Below are positions 53,029 to 64,000 of a DNA stretch of 64,000 bases, one piece after another. The notes under the pieces were generated by a model. It did no database searches. It had not been told where the DNA came from and saw only the letters and a program-made list of their open reading frames with translations. The translations under genes were made by a program, and so were the position numbers. Each line of letters opens with the position of its first letter. The first letter of the stretch is position 1. The DNA comes from Antedon mediterranea. Its lineage: Eukaryota; Echinodermata; Crinoidea; Comatulida; Antedonidae. Location of the stretch: contig NC_092680.1 of assembly GCF_964355755.1 (NCBI RefSeq), forward strand, positions 2,273,001-2,337,000. The letters are read 5' to 3'.

Positions 53029-54515
53029 GGAAAAGGATTATACTGAAGTATTAAGAGAAGTATTGAGAATCTCAATTGATAGTGCTTTAAATAAACTCTA
53101 AATCCTTACCCCATAGGGTGTAGTCTGGATCAGCCAATGAGAACCAAGATGGTTATTATTCATAATTATTATTATTTACTAAATGGAAAAAATAATTTTT
53201 TTTAATGTATAGTATCATATTGTTACTGTAGATAACCTTGTATTTAGTAAGTTATAAAGTAAAACCAGAAAGATATGTACTTTTTAATTATTTTCTCAAT
53301 ATTTCAGAAGAAAATTACTTTTATTTACTTGAAATACTTAATCACATTTATAAACGATTCTATTCATTTATGTACACAAGAATTCTTAATAACTTCATGC
53401 TAATTAATTAATTAATTAATTGATATACAACATTAATTAGTTTATATTCCTGATTATTTGAAAGTCCTTTTTTATTTTTCTGTTTAAAAAAGAGGAAGCA
53501 TATTAACATTTATAATTCATCTTAAAAATTATAAATTTAAATACATAATTAATTTGAATACTTTATATTAAAAAAAATAAGAATGAAAAAGAACTTTTTA
53601 TTTTGAATAAACTAGTATTAATATTATACTAATGTGACATTTATCGTAAAATTTACAGACTTGACCTTTAGGTTACACCGCATGTTAGTGATATCGCATG
53701 GGATATGAAAATACCCACCGTGCGAACTTTTTAAGTGCCGTGTTCGGAAATGGTATAGCCCAGAATTGCTATCTTTAATTGGCTGAATGCCTAAATCATC
53801 GCTAGATTACTCAGACATTTAACAAAACTCGCAACGTACATGTTTCTACTTAATTTGTACGTCGGCTTGACCAGTATTGTTACAAAAAACATAAGTTGAA
53901 ACCAATTTGTTTACAATAAATTTTTAAATAAATCTAACCTTGGGACGGATTATAATAATTTAGACGATATTTCATAAAAAACTTATAGACGTGATCATAA
54001 ACAATTTTTTTAGGATATTAAAATATTAAGCTCGTTAAAGTTTAACGAGCTAAAGAAGTCGTCAAGAATATGTGAAAGGAATTATTAAAAATTTGTAAGG
54101 CCAAAATTCATGGTCAAAATAGTCTGCCCAGATTTTAACGTTGATGGTAAGATTTTTATATGACTTATTAATTTTATTATGGTAATAATTACCAACAAAC
54201 TTGCATTAATATCAAATAATTTTGACAGAAAAACTGAGAAAAACTTGGACGTCTTTTTGTCGAAATAAGAGGTGATAATGTAAATCTTCTTTAAAAAATG
54301 TCAACAATATCTTCCTGATAATATTCAGCAAAGATTCCTTTTCAGTAGTACAATTTTGTTACCCAAATGTATAAAAAACAAAATCCCACTTTTATATTAT
54401 AGATACAATTAAAATTGTCACATTGTTCATTTTTTTCAATTCTTGTGTTGACACTATCAATAAAATGTTTAGAAAATATTGACATTTCGGCCAAAACACA
54501 GCAACAACATTATTG

Positions 54516-54643
54516 TCTTGCTCTGTCTACACTATTGACAAACAAATGTGATGTGCCATATATGGACATGATGTCATATCACTACCATATTTGGGCACAT
54601 AATTTTGTTGTCAAACTCGTTTGCTAGTGAGACAGAGCTTTAA
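54516..54643 (+). mobile_element. Small inverted-repeat element, family A, copy 5
   Basis: TTGCTCTGTCTACACTATTG on the left, GCTAGTGAGACAGAGCTTTAA on the right, with the shared ATATGGACATGATGTCATAT interior. Internal deletions are visible. Confidence 0.85.
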
Positions 54644-55011
54644 GCAATAAATCGCATCAAATAAGAGAATACCACTATACATTCTATATCAGTATAATTC
54701 AAAAAAAGCTTAAGTAATTCAGCTTCTGAATGTCACCTCAATATGTACCTACAGGCTCCACTTGCCCTCAAAATTTTAACTTCTTTATCTACTTTAATTG
54801 CGTCATATTTTTATTTCTAGGTTATAGATACGAATTTAAACTTAAAAATAAACTGTCGATTTTAAACGTTCTTTAACATAGTGGAAAGGTTTAGTCAATA
54901 AAGAGATTTTAGGTTAAAGTAAATTTCGGTACAGATTATACATTGTTTTAAGTGCATAATTCAAATTAGGATGCAAATCATCCAATCCAAATTGGATTGG
55001 AAAAAAAAAGT

Positions 55012-55290
55012 GAATTGAATATATTCAAATTAGTTAATGATTCAAACAAAAATGTTTTTTTAGGTGAGTAGGTGAGTTGAATATATTTATATGCAAATTG
55101 ATATGCAAATTATTTAATGATTCAAAACAGTGATTTAAAAAAAATTAAATTAGTGTACAGAGGAATTGAATATATTTAATATTCAAATTGCTATGCAAAT
55201 TAACTAATGATTCAAAACAATGATGATTTTAAAATAAATTATCATGCAATTAATTTAATGATTCAAACAAGTCTTTTAATTAATTATAAT
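55012..55290. repeat. Decayed tandem repeat, about 65-85-base units
   Basis: GAATTGAATATATT or GTTGAATATATTT recurs at about 55012, 55072 and 55162. Units end ATGCAAATTA.TTAATGATTCAAA; a last half unit lies near 55245. It is AT-rich and intronic. Confidence 0.65.
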
Positions 55291-55617
55291 ACAACATATT
55301 AAGTAAATTTGAAATGTTTCTTTCAAAGAAATTTACAGTTAATGTTACTAACAATCAATTTTTATCAATAATTAACAAAAATAAAAATATTAAAATATTT
55401 GAAAAGGTAAAATAAATTGAATCTTTAATATTGTATTTATATTATTAAATAAAACACTTTATTCAGACAACTATGGTTCAATTATATCTCTGCAAATCTA
55501 ATAAAAGTTTTAACTTAAGCATTAATAATTAAAATGATAATCATGTTACATAATGAACAAAAAGAAATGTTTCAAATTAGTGGTGATGGTACTGACTCAG
55601 TTATAATCCAACCTCAG

Positions 55618-55782
55618 TAAAGCTCTGTCTACACTATCAAACTTTATGTGACAAAACAATGTGATGTTCCCACATATGGACATAATGATGTCATCACTAC
55701 CATATATAAGCATACCACTACCATATTTGGTCACATCACACTTTTTTTTGTCAAACTAGTTTGATAGTGTAAACAGGGCTTA
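55618..55782 (+). mobile_element. Small inverted-repeat element, family A, copy 6
   Basis: TAAAGCTCTGTCTACACTAT and TTTGATAGTGTAAACAGGGCTTA ends, about 165 bases, with CCACATATGGACATAATGATG and TACCATATTTGG inside. Confidence 0.9.
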
Positions 55783-55957
55783 CATAGTGTATGGGTTTAT
55801 ATTTGAGCCAATAGATTAACACAACATAACTTTTAGCTTGAAAAATGAAACTTGTTAATAAAGAAAATGAAGATCACGTCAAACATGTGAGTCATTGTTA
55901 GCAGTTTTGTCATGGTGAATAAGTATGGACTGCAATCAGTGACATATCAACAATCAC

Positions 55958-56122
55958 CTGGTATTCCTGTGACTGCAATAGCGTGCCATGAACCACAGGC
56001 TAATAGTCTCAAACGTTTTTCAGCAATGTCGATTCTCCTAGGCTGATAAAAGCAAGTTTCAGTATCATCGCTCAATGGGATAACTTGACTGTTTTTTCCC
56101 CACATGTACAATTGACCACCAT
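55958..56122 (-). CDS. RCC1-repeat protein exon (last propeller blade)
   Basis: A 165-base exon, acceptor TTTTTATTTCAG (AG at 56124-56123), donor CCAG|GTGATT (GT 55957-55956), phase 1 at both ends. It reads DGGQLYMWGKNSQVIP, then SDDTETCFYQPRRIDIA, then KRLRLLACGSWHAIAVTGIP. GQLYMWG and the CGSWHAIAVT block are the hallmarks of an RCC1 blade (WG...; CG..H..AL). RCC1 propellers act as guanine-nucleotide exchangers or as protein-binding scaffolds; which applies here is unknown. It contains the last blade before the acidic linker. The longer open frame past the donor is intron read-through. Confidence 0.85.
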
Positions 56123-56453
56123 CTGAAATAAAAACACCCAAATAAAATATGGCCAAATTAAACTAGATCTTAGATTCAAGTCCGAGATGTAATGGTTTTG
56201 GATGACTTTGCTCTTAATTATTGTGTTGATAGTTTAAAAGAATTGTTTAAAAGTTCAATCGGAGTTTTTACACATTTTACTGAAAATCAATGAATGAATG
56301 AAAAGCAAATACAAAATTATATTGGAGACCTCAACTACTTTCAGTGCCAATATTTTTTCAGTTAGAAAATAAATGTCAGTACAAAATAGGTAAAAAACAA
56401 AAAAAAAGAGTTCTATCATACATTCAATCGACAATAATAAATTTACTACTTAC

Positions 56454-56618
56454 CAGTGAGGGCAGCACAATATTGTTCCCCGCAACGAATTAGTGATATA
56501 CGTAATCCATCAAATAAATCCGGATGAATTAGTTGCGGATTTTGTAAATAATGTATATCCCTTCCATGACCTAGCTGGCCACTCATGCCACCCCCGAAAG
56601 AGTATACAGATCCAGAAC
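56454..56618 (-). CDS. RCC1-repeat protein exon (penultimate propeller blade)
   Basis: A 165-base exon, acceptor TTACATTGCAG (AG at 56620-56619), donor CACTG|GTAAGT (GT 56453-56452). It reads SGSVYSFGGGMSGQLGHGRD, then YLQNPQLIHPDLFDG, then LRISLIRCGEQYCAALT. GGGMSGQLGHG plus RCGEQYCAALT is a canonical RCC1 unit. Its length and phase equal those of the next exon, one blade per exon, joining as ALT|DGGQLY. The 5' partner exon (phase 1) is not found to the right, so the N-terminal blades and start are missing from the view. Candidate relatives (RPGR, SERGEF, NEK-type RCC1 proteins) could not be told apart. Confidence 0.85.
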
Positions 56619-56667
56619 CTGCAATGTAACAAATAATTCATTTAATGAAAATACAAATAAAATATAG

Positions 56668-56850
56668 TTAAAGATATATCGTCCCCCTAAAAAAAAAAAT
56701 GTTGTTTCCATTTTTTTTTTATATGCCATTTTAATGTAAAATAATAGTTATTCACTTTGACCAAAAACTGGATCGAAAAAAAAATTATTTACCTGAAAAG
56801 AATGTAATTTAAAGCATTTTTCATGTTTTTGGGGGACAATACATTTGTAA
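56668..56850. mobile_element. Small inverted-repeat element, family B, copy 2
   Basis: Left end TTAAAGATATATCGTCCCCC, right end GGGGGACAATACATTTGTAA. The interior GCCATTTTAATGTAAAATAA and ATTATTTACCTGAAAAG is shared with copy 1. It lies 50 bases upstream of an RCC1 exon, in the intron. Confidence 0.85.
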
Positions 56851-59588
56851 ATATGCAACGTAGTAGCCTTGTAAAGGTAACTTTCCCGCATGTACTTAGA
56901 CTATTTTTTTACAAAGTTTGAATTACTTGCATGTTTGGTTTTATCTTTCTTTTGTCAAGATTTAACACTGGCAATCGTTGGAAAACCGTTGCTAATTCAA
57001 CACCGAGAGAATGTAAACAGCATTCGGGTTGTAATTTTTTGGTCAATTTAGCCGGCTACTTGGTTAACTTCATCAAATTATCCAGTGTGATCAAGGTTTT
57101 ATGAATTAATATACCTAAATATATGAAAATAAAGTCCCAACACTATTGAAAAATAACAAAATAGGCCTGTATCTTTTTTTCAAGTTTTCTAACGAAACAT
57201 ATTGGATTAATATCTCACATAAAAAATATCCAAAATGATAAAAAAAGATAAAATTAAAAATAACGATGATAATAGTACATTTGAGGTCATTTACGAGAAA
57301 TAGTGCAAACGCTCATCAAAGCTAAAATAATGGCAAAATCAATTTTTACTAAAAAACAACATATAACGGTGTTACAATACAGTATTAAACAAGATCACCT
57401 GTTATGATTAATAATCATATTAATTCAATAGAAGTTAACAAATATAAATTAAAAAGAAATTCAGGACTCACTAAAAAGTTCAATGATCTTACAGTATTAT
57501 TTTTTTTATGTAAATTATATTGCTATCACAATTTTACCAAATATCATTACTGTTACCAGCAGAAAAAAAGGGCATTGAAGAGAAATATACTACTGATTAA
57601 TTTTATATGAAGTTTATAATAATTAAAGTTGTGTGTGGAGAGGAGAGAGACGAGGTAGAATTTTGAGAAAAATTATCCCGGAAAAAAAGATGAATCTAGT
57701 TGGGAACAAAAATTTCCAGGAAAAAAAAAAGACAGAGGAAATTAAGCTACTATTTTAAAAAGTTGTGGGTGAATATAGCCTAAAGGGTTTTTATTTTATA
57801 CTTGAAACATTATATCATATTATTAAATGTATTATATTTTAAAAGAATTCTTCTGTTGATGTGTTGATTATAGTTTATAACAACAAAACTTAGTTGGCGT
57901 AAGTAAAATGGCAACTAGGGGAAATATTGCTACTCAAATAGATTAAGAAAATCTACTGAAGAGTGACTCGTTGACAAAATGACATGGTTTTCTACACTTG
58001 CCATTCGTAGCCTCACACTTCTTGTTATTAATAACGCTAATCTTGTGATCGAGCAGCACCCCAAAAGCACTCGATAAATCCTTCTACAAATCTATTTACT
58101 TGCTTGTTTTCGTCGTTTCCTCGTGATTACGCCACTCAAATAGGATTCGTTGCGTGAAGGAGGCTATATTGCACATGGTAAAGGAGAAGTAATAGAACAT
58201 CTCAACTTTGTCCGCAAACGTGAAAGGTGGGGACTTAAAGGGATATTAAAACTGAGCTTAAATGGATTAATACATTGTGTATGAAAGTTCATCAAAGAAC
58301 CACACAGTTAACATAGGCCATAGAAGAACTTGGGGGAGTTGGAATATTCGACGATGAATTTTCTTAATTATTTTTAGTTTAATTATGTTTGTTATTTTGT
58401 AAATTATTTTGATACTGATTTTGAATTTTGTGTTATTTTTTTTACATCCTCAAATAAGAACACAAATGTTTGTCAAGCTTTCATTACAAAATAAAATATC
58501 AATCTAAAAAACGACAATGGACAAAATTATTGTAAAAACTGAAAATTAAAAGATTCCTCCTCTTTAATACTTCAATGAAGTTGTTGATCAATGGTTGATC
58601 AATAATGTTTAAAGTGAGAATTGGCCACCATCTCATGTTTTACCATTATACTAGAGAACAATAGTTTAGCATGAGGGACAAAAGAGAGAAGTTCTCTTTA
58701 GTCTATAAGATTTAAAGTAAATTAAAGGTAATTGTAAATAGTTAAATTAATAAAATTTCAAAGTTAAATGATGATCCTTCAATTGCAACTGTGATGCATC
58801 AAGCAAGTATAAATCAATTGATTATTAATCCAGAGGTATGTCCTAACATCAACTTGTAATTTAATTTATCTATCAAAGTTTTATATTTTGCTAAAAGCAT
58901 GTGAAGGAAAAATATGCGCTAGATACTGAATTTGATTATTTTAATAACATTTTGATCAGAAAATAGAAAAACTGAATATTGCCTACTGGAAATGCCACTT
59001 TAGGTTTTCTTTATTTGAATTTTATCTTTCATTCAGACAGTAGATATAATTTTAAAAATAATCTTATTCTTTGGAACATCAGCAGTTCTTTTTACGATTC
59101 TGCTCTTTTTAACATTAATACGATTACTCCTGTACTTCACATTTCATTGCATATCATATGAAACGTAATGAAAATGCCTGAAGTAGGTATGGCGACACGT
59201 ATGTATGACTGTTTGTAAAGACGTTCAAGACTGTTTTTTCCAAAAGTATTTGCAATAGTTATTAAAAAGATTGTAAACATCCAAATACAAATCATATAAG
59301 TATACTTCTTATTCATGTTTGATTTCTTTATAAATTATCTTTGATAAAATTGAATGATACAAAAAATATTAAAAACATGATAAATAAATAAACTAAATAA
59401 ATTAATTATTACAATTGTTTCATTTCTTTGGAAGTTGAAATACAAATGCCTTTATCATATAGTTTTTATACTTTTAACTAAATATTACATACTTATAATA
59501 TTATATGGATTAACCTTTAAACTATATATACAGTACGCATTGTATAGATGGAACTTTCTAGTAAAGCGAACAAGGGGCAGTTTCAACA
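56851..59588. other. AT-rich noncoding spacer or RCC1-gene intron
   Basis: No exon was recognised. A moderately GC-richer patch at about 57960-58270 shows no open frame of note. The missing 5' exons of the RCC1 gene were looked for here and not found. Confidence 0.55.
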
Positions 59589-59668
59589 CTAGCAACCTCT
59601 ATCCCTAGCAACCTCTATCCCTAGCAACCTCTATCCCTAGCAACCTCTATTCCTAGCAACCTCTATCC
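59589..59668. repeat. Tandem repeat, 5 x 16 bases
   Basis: Five copies of CTAGCAACCTCTATCC (one with a TC change), 59589-59668. The array abuts the left end of family B copy 3. Confidence 0.97.
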
Positions 59669-59669
59669 C

Positions 59670-59860
59670 TTAAAGAAGTATTGTCCCTCAAAAACATGAA
59701 AATTGTTCTATTCTAAACTAAATCAGACTTTAAATATGTTATTTTGTAGTTTGAATAAAGTTAATCACTTCCATAGATAATTATTATGTGACATTAAAAT
59801 GGCATATTCAACAAAAAAATTTAAAAAATATAATTTTTCAAGGGGACAATACATCTTTAA
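59670..59860. mobile_element. Small inverted-repeat element, family B, copy 3
   Basis: TTAAAGAAGTATTGTCCCTC on the left, AGGGGACAATACATCTTTAA on the right, 191 bases. The interior holds ACATTAAAATGGCAT in inverse orientation to copies 1 and 2. Confidence 0.88.
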
Positions 59861-60250
59861 ATTATATATTTTGTATATGTTTGGTACTCTATAGCAAGTC
59901 ATGCCATGTCAACTGATATAACATACTACAGTGAGATATAGAATGTTTAATATTTATACTACATAATGTATATTAGTGTAATAATATTAAGTTGGATTAG
60001 TATCAAATTTGTAAGAAAAGTTAAATTTAAAAGTTAACTAGATTTCAAACCGAACATAACCTTTCTGTCATACAATTTTCATGTTTTTGTAGATCATATT
60101 TCAAATTCAATTTCTATAGAAGTGTCAAAGGTGTTTAAAAGAACTAGAAGATGCACATGTATTCTATATTTTAATCATAGAAAGAATGAACAGGTTATGC
60201 ATTTTATAGCAACACTGTGCAACCTAAGAACATTTGACAGTGACATCATC

Positions 60251-60388
60251 TAAGGCCTGTTTATGGTAGTGATATGTCCAAATATGGTAGTGATATGCCC
60301 AAATATGGTAGTGATATGACATCATCATGTCCATATATTGCCACATCACAATTTTTGGCAAACTAGTTTGATTGTAGACAGAGCTTAA
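60251..60388 (-). mobile_element. Small inverted-repeat element, family A, copy 7 (left end lost)
   Basis: Three TGGTAGTGATATG units, CATCATCATGTCCATATATT, and right end TTTGATTGTAGACAGAGCTTAA. The left terminus is replaced by TAAGGCCTG. Confidence 0.8.
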
Positions 60389-62007
60389 GGTTTGTTGTTG
60401 GAAGCACAAACTTACAAATAAAAATAGTTTTAATGTTATTTTAGAGTTACCCAAAATTTGTGCTCAAAAGTAGTCAAGTGTTTGGGATAATACGTTAGTT
60501 GATTCAAGGTCAACACCGATAAAATCTCAACATTATTTACCATTGCATCTAAAAACTATTTGGATTTATTATTTATATATTTTTGCATTACATTCCAACA
60601 TAAAAAATATTTTAAGTTTAATTTAATGTTAAAACATTAGCATTAAATGATGTGCATTCATCTCTACATCAATAAAAAATGGCATACATTAAAGTTGAAC
60701 TTTACATTACATGTCACTTAAAGATTCAATGATCATGTTGATAAATTGTTAAGTGTGTGAACTATGCATAAAAGTAATTGCTAATGAAATAGATACAAAA
60801 AAAAAATACCCTGAAGTTGAATTATAAAATAATAAATATCTTTCTATAGATTCATATGTAGAAATGTATAAAACATGCACACAAATTACAAATTAACCGA
60901 TGATTTAACCTCAGAACGGTTAAACAAGACGAGAAAAAAAAACTTCTGGTCAACGCTTTGGAGTTCACTGACCTCGATATACATCACAAACCTATCGTAA
61001 TTCCTCAGCTAAATCACTATTTGATGTAAAAACAATTTCAGAGAGATTACGGAGGATGGTTAAAGATTTGATACGCTAAGTCCAAACCCGACCAGTGTTG
61101 ATCATCTACAAATAAAATCCTTAAGAGTCTTATGAGCATTTGATGTGTTTGAGTTGTTCTAGGTAAGTAGGCCAAACAAACAAATACCTGTTAGCACATT
61201 TCATGTCTAATTTCAATTTTGTCGGAATTGATTTCCATTTTATAAATGAGGTATTGTGATTGAATGCTTATCATTTACATAAATTACAATTTTTTTTAGT
61301 TTTAACAAAGCTACAGTTAAAATACATTTTCTTTGTTATTTACATTTACTTTTCATAGCAAAATACATTGTTTGCTTCAATTTTTTTATTCATTTCAGTC
61401 TTGTTTGTTTTCATAACTTTTCAATATATCAAACTACACTAGATGTGATCCGCGCAAATGCAAAGTCAAATTATGTGTGTGGAAATTGGGTGTATGTGCT
61501 ATGAAGTTTATATGTATGGTGATGACTTTGGCAATATGTCATAATATATAACATTATATATCATAGGTGGTCATTAGGTGGTTCGGCAAACAATATAATA
61601 CAAGTAATTATCTAAACATTTAATTTCTGGCTATCAACCAAGCAGAGAATGAAAGACTCGACAATTAACATTCTACATAGTCTCCATCTTAATTGAGGGT
61701 TTTACAATTATAATTATAAACAAAACACAATAATATATATAATTTCCTTCCAATCTATAACAACTATTGCCATTAGTCTAGTCCTTAAGTTGTCATGGCA
61801 ACCACTAAACTTTGATGATACAGTAGCACCTGTTGGTAATGTTGGACATATAACATCAACAATTGACCTGGAAATGTCACCTGTATTCCTTTTGATTTAT
61901 AATACCAGTTCTATTATGTCAAATATTCATTTTTTTCCCTCTAATATCCTGTGTATTTGAGATTTCCAGAATATTGTCTTTATTATTTATTGTTTTATTG
62001 CCTCTAC

Positions 62008-62076
62008 TCAGGTGACATCCCTATTAAATGGACACTTTCTTTGAGCATACTCTTAAAAGGGGTTCTACTAAACGAA
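62008..62076. repeat. Family C dispersed-repeat fragment
   Basis: CTCAGGTGACATCCCTATTA, AATGGACACTTTCTTTGAG and AAAAGGGGTTCTAC follow the family C pattern. Confidence 0.5.
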
Positions 62077-62994
62077 AAAAATCCTCAAGTGACTCAGTAT
62101 GTGTCAATATGAAAATACTTTTTAAACTGTTTAAAAATATATTTCCCAATTTAAAAGACCCTTTTAAATTCTACTATAACAACATTTAATATATTTTTGT
62201 CATTTATTAGTAATAGTTTAAATACATTGTTATGAAGTAATATATAATTCAAATTTGTTACACTGTACAAACTGGACAGAACTAACCAGTCTAGTCTTTA
62301 CAATTTACTTTTGTTGCGTTTATTATATATAGCCATAACACAATCGAAGAAAATTCTTAACCTTAGTAGGCTATTTGGTGCTGAATAGGTTTTCGACTCC
62401 AGTTCTACGACGTAGAAGAGGAGGATCCCATATGTATGTATGTATGTATTAGTGAATACATCATAATTAAGAAATCATTTCTACTGCGCAGTCCATTGTG
62501 GATTTTGGCGTTTGTAATCGTGGCCTTGGCTTGACGGAGTATCTCACATTTCTTTGTTTGAAGTATCATACATTCATTTAAAACCATTATAATTATGAAG
62601 TATCATTATTTTATGAATCTGATATGGTCAAGCATGCATTAAAATGTAAACTATCCTGCTGACCAATATCGATATGCAAATTCTAAATCATTTTTATAAT
62701 ATTTTCTTATCAGATTTGATCAAATTTCAATCCAATTTGAACACTGATGAGCATACAATAATAATATAAACAATTAACTATTTTTGCAAAATGAGACTTT
62801 TGAAAAGTTTAACAATTTTGTTTAATGTAATAATCTTGGTGAATGGTTAAAATAAGTGCAAAAACAATTTTTTGTGGAAAGAGAACCTTCCAACCAAATT
62901 CTGAATACGGGCTTGAAATCATAACTATGCATTGCAGTTGTGGGTGAGTCTACTCTCCGTGAACAGATTAACGCAGAAAGTTTGACCAAAAAAG

Positions 62995-63120
62995 GGTGAT
63001 GTGCCCAAATATGATAGTGATATGCCCAAATATGGTACTGATATGACATCATCTGGTCCATATATGGGCACACCACATTTTGTTGTCACATAAAGTTTGA
63101 TAGTGTAGACAGAGTTTTAT
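62995..63120 (-). mobile_element. Small inverted-repeat element, family A, copy 8 (left end lost)
   Basis: GTGATGTGCCCAAATATG, ATATGGTACTGATATGAC and TCCATATATGGGCACACCAC, ending TTTGATAGTGTAGACAGAGT. The 84-codon open frame over it is a repeat translation, not a gene. Confidence 0.82.
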
Positions 63121-63492
63121 AGAAGACAATTGTATTTCATTTTCCTTAGTATTTCATATGAATCTAATGACATTCACACCTTGGGACCCACTACAGTATA
63201 TTTAATGATGTTGATTCCTAAAGGTGACTCGCAGTCAAATTTTACGAGTTTTCAACTTAGTCACCTTATGACATTTACACATACAAAAACATTAACAAAA
63301 CAATAATAATCCAACTTTGTAGAATAAAGAAAATCTTTTCCCGACCATATAAATACATTTTAATGTATTATATAGCGTATTAAGATAATTCAGGTGAATG
63401 GATGCAATGTGAACAGTGAATTAATATTTAAATAAAATTGTCAGATGGCAGTAGTATTAAAAAGTATGGTATTTGCACAAGACCACATATAT

Positions 63493-63800
63493 ATTGATCA
63501 TGATCAGCATAGCGGCATGTTCACACAAATATCATGAGTATATTGATCAAGATAAATACAATCAATTGTTTACATGAAACATCATGAGTACATTGAACAT
63601 AATCAACACTGGCTCACGTTCATGTAAAAGAACATTATTATTATTATTATTATTGATCATGTTCAGCATAGCGGCAGGTTCACATAAACATCATGAGTAT
63701 ATTGATCAAGATAAATTCAAGCAATTGTTCATCATGATCAACACTTGCTCAAGTTCACACTAAAGAGCATTGATTGATCACAATCAGCATAGCGGCAACA
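63493..63800. repeat. Tandem repeat with CAGCATAGCGGCA core (2.3 units)
   Basis: ATTGATCATGATCAGCATAG starts at 63493; near-identical starts follow at 63652 and 63773 (steps 159 and 121). CGGCA, GTTCACA, ATCATGAGTATATTGATCAA and a later CAACACT.GCTCA are shared. A TTA microsatellite precedes the second unit. Repeated TGATCA/CATGATC palindromes run throughout. Confidence 0.85.
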
Positions 63801-64000
63801 TACTGCGTTGATCATAGTAAACTCTGAATGTGAACGTAGTTTATGACAAATTACATCCTACATTATCTCATTATTTAATGACAACAAACATATGCTTTAG
63901 TTACTATTATTAGCACCTTTATAACCTGCCATACCAAATGCTTCAAACTTGTCATAAAGAACCCTTATTTTTAAACTTTACATGGTAATCTAAATATTTT

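Larger units (their letters stand above)
47962..55957 (-). other. 8-kb intron of the RCC1-repeat gene
   Basis: AT-rich intron bounded by matching phase-1 splice sites. It contains family A copies 4, 5 and 6, family C fragments at 50.27 and 52.91 kb, a minus-strand tRNA-like SINE head at about 49.97-50.04 kb, and two decayed AT-rich tandem repeats (51.2 and 55.0 kb). No further exon was recognised, though a small phase-neutral exon cannot be excluded. Confidence 0.65.
59861..64000. other. AT-rich noncoding sequence up to the window edge
   Basis: Contains two family A copies, a family C fragment and a 63.5-63.8 kb tandem repeat, listed separately. No RCC1 exon was recognised. A protein-like plus-strand frame at about 60920-61030 has no support. 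Confidence 0.5.

Noticed and set aside
60920-61030. Protein-like plus-strand frame (KLLVNALEFTDLDIHHKP)
   Set aside because: About 40 codons, no start, no splice sites and no family. Consistent with chance.
62822-63076. Minus-strand open frame (and the similar one at 60224-60454)
   Set aside because: Both are translations of family A elements (YHYHIWAYHYHIW repeats).
63915-63975. Possible further RCC1 exon (minus strand, FEAFGMAGYKGA)
   Set aside because: There is only a weak glycine pattern, no acceptor with a pyrimidine tract and a poor donor. Not enough to call.

Overview
The window looks like nuclear DNA of an invertebrate deuterostome. The best guess is an echinoderm, and a crinoid would fit the very low GC. 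This rests on an intron-bearing COUP-TF nuclear receptor, a strongly AT-rich background, many short inverted-repeat elements, and dozens of copies of the octamer TAGGCCTA. The species assignment is inference. There are no operons, CRISPR arrays, rRNA genes or intact mobile-element genes.

Layout. (1) 1-4.1 kb: the 5' part of a COUP-TF (NR2F-type) gene on the minus strand. Exon 1 (disordered N-terminus plus the whole two-zinc-finger DNA-binding domain) and exon 2 (hinge plus most of the ligand-binding domain) are present. The last coding exon, with the end of the ligand-binding domain and AF-2, lies left of the window. A pyrimidine-rich acceptor just upstream of the ATG suggests a noncoding leader exon further right. 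Several isolated consensus minus-strand donors (near 10.4, 28.5 and 41.3 kb) are candidate partners. (2) About 4-46 kb: a gene desert with no convincing coding exon. It carries tandem and dispersed repeats, short terminal-inverted-repeat elements and a few GC-richer, motif-rich islands. Such a desert is typical of the surroundings of a developmental transcription-factor gene. (3) 46.4-56.6 kb: the 3' half of a minus-strand gene for an RCC1-repeat (beta-propeller) protein with a long, basic, low-complexity tail. Four exons were reconstructed with matching splice phases. The 5' exons were not found and probably lie beyond 64 kb or in undetected small exons. (4) 56.6-64 kb: AT-rich sequence with further repeats.

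The most unusual element is a 2.4-kb array at 6.2-8.6 kb. An approximately 18-20-base core (GGGAATCACATTAAATTA) recurs about 14 times, often at 133-146-base spacing, while the sequence between cores is mostly unrelated. It looks like an old tandem repeat whose spacers have decayed around a preserved core. Other notable items are a perfect 63-base palindrome at 37.25 kb, a 73-base tandem amplification of one transposon end at 35.7 kb, a CRE-like-motif tandem repeat split by a retroelement at 33.1-33.5 kb, and two families of small inverted-repeat elements. All similarity statements come from reading the sequence by eye; no database search was run.
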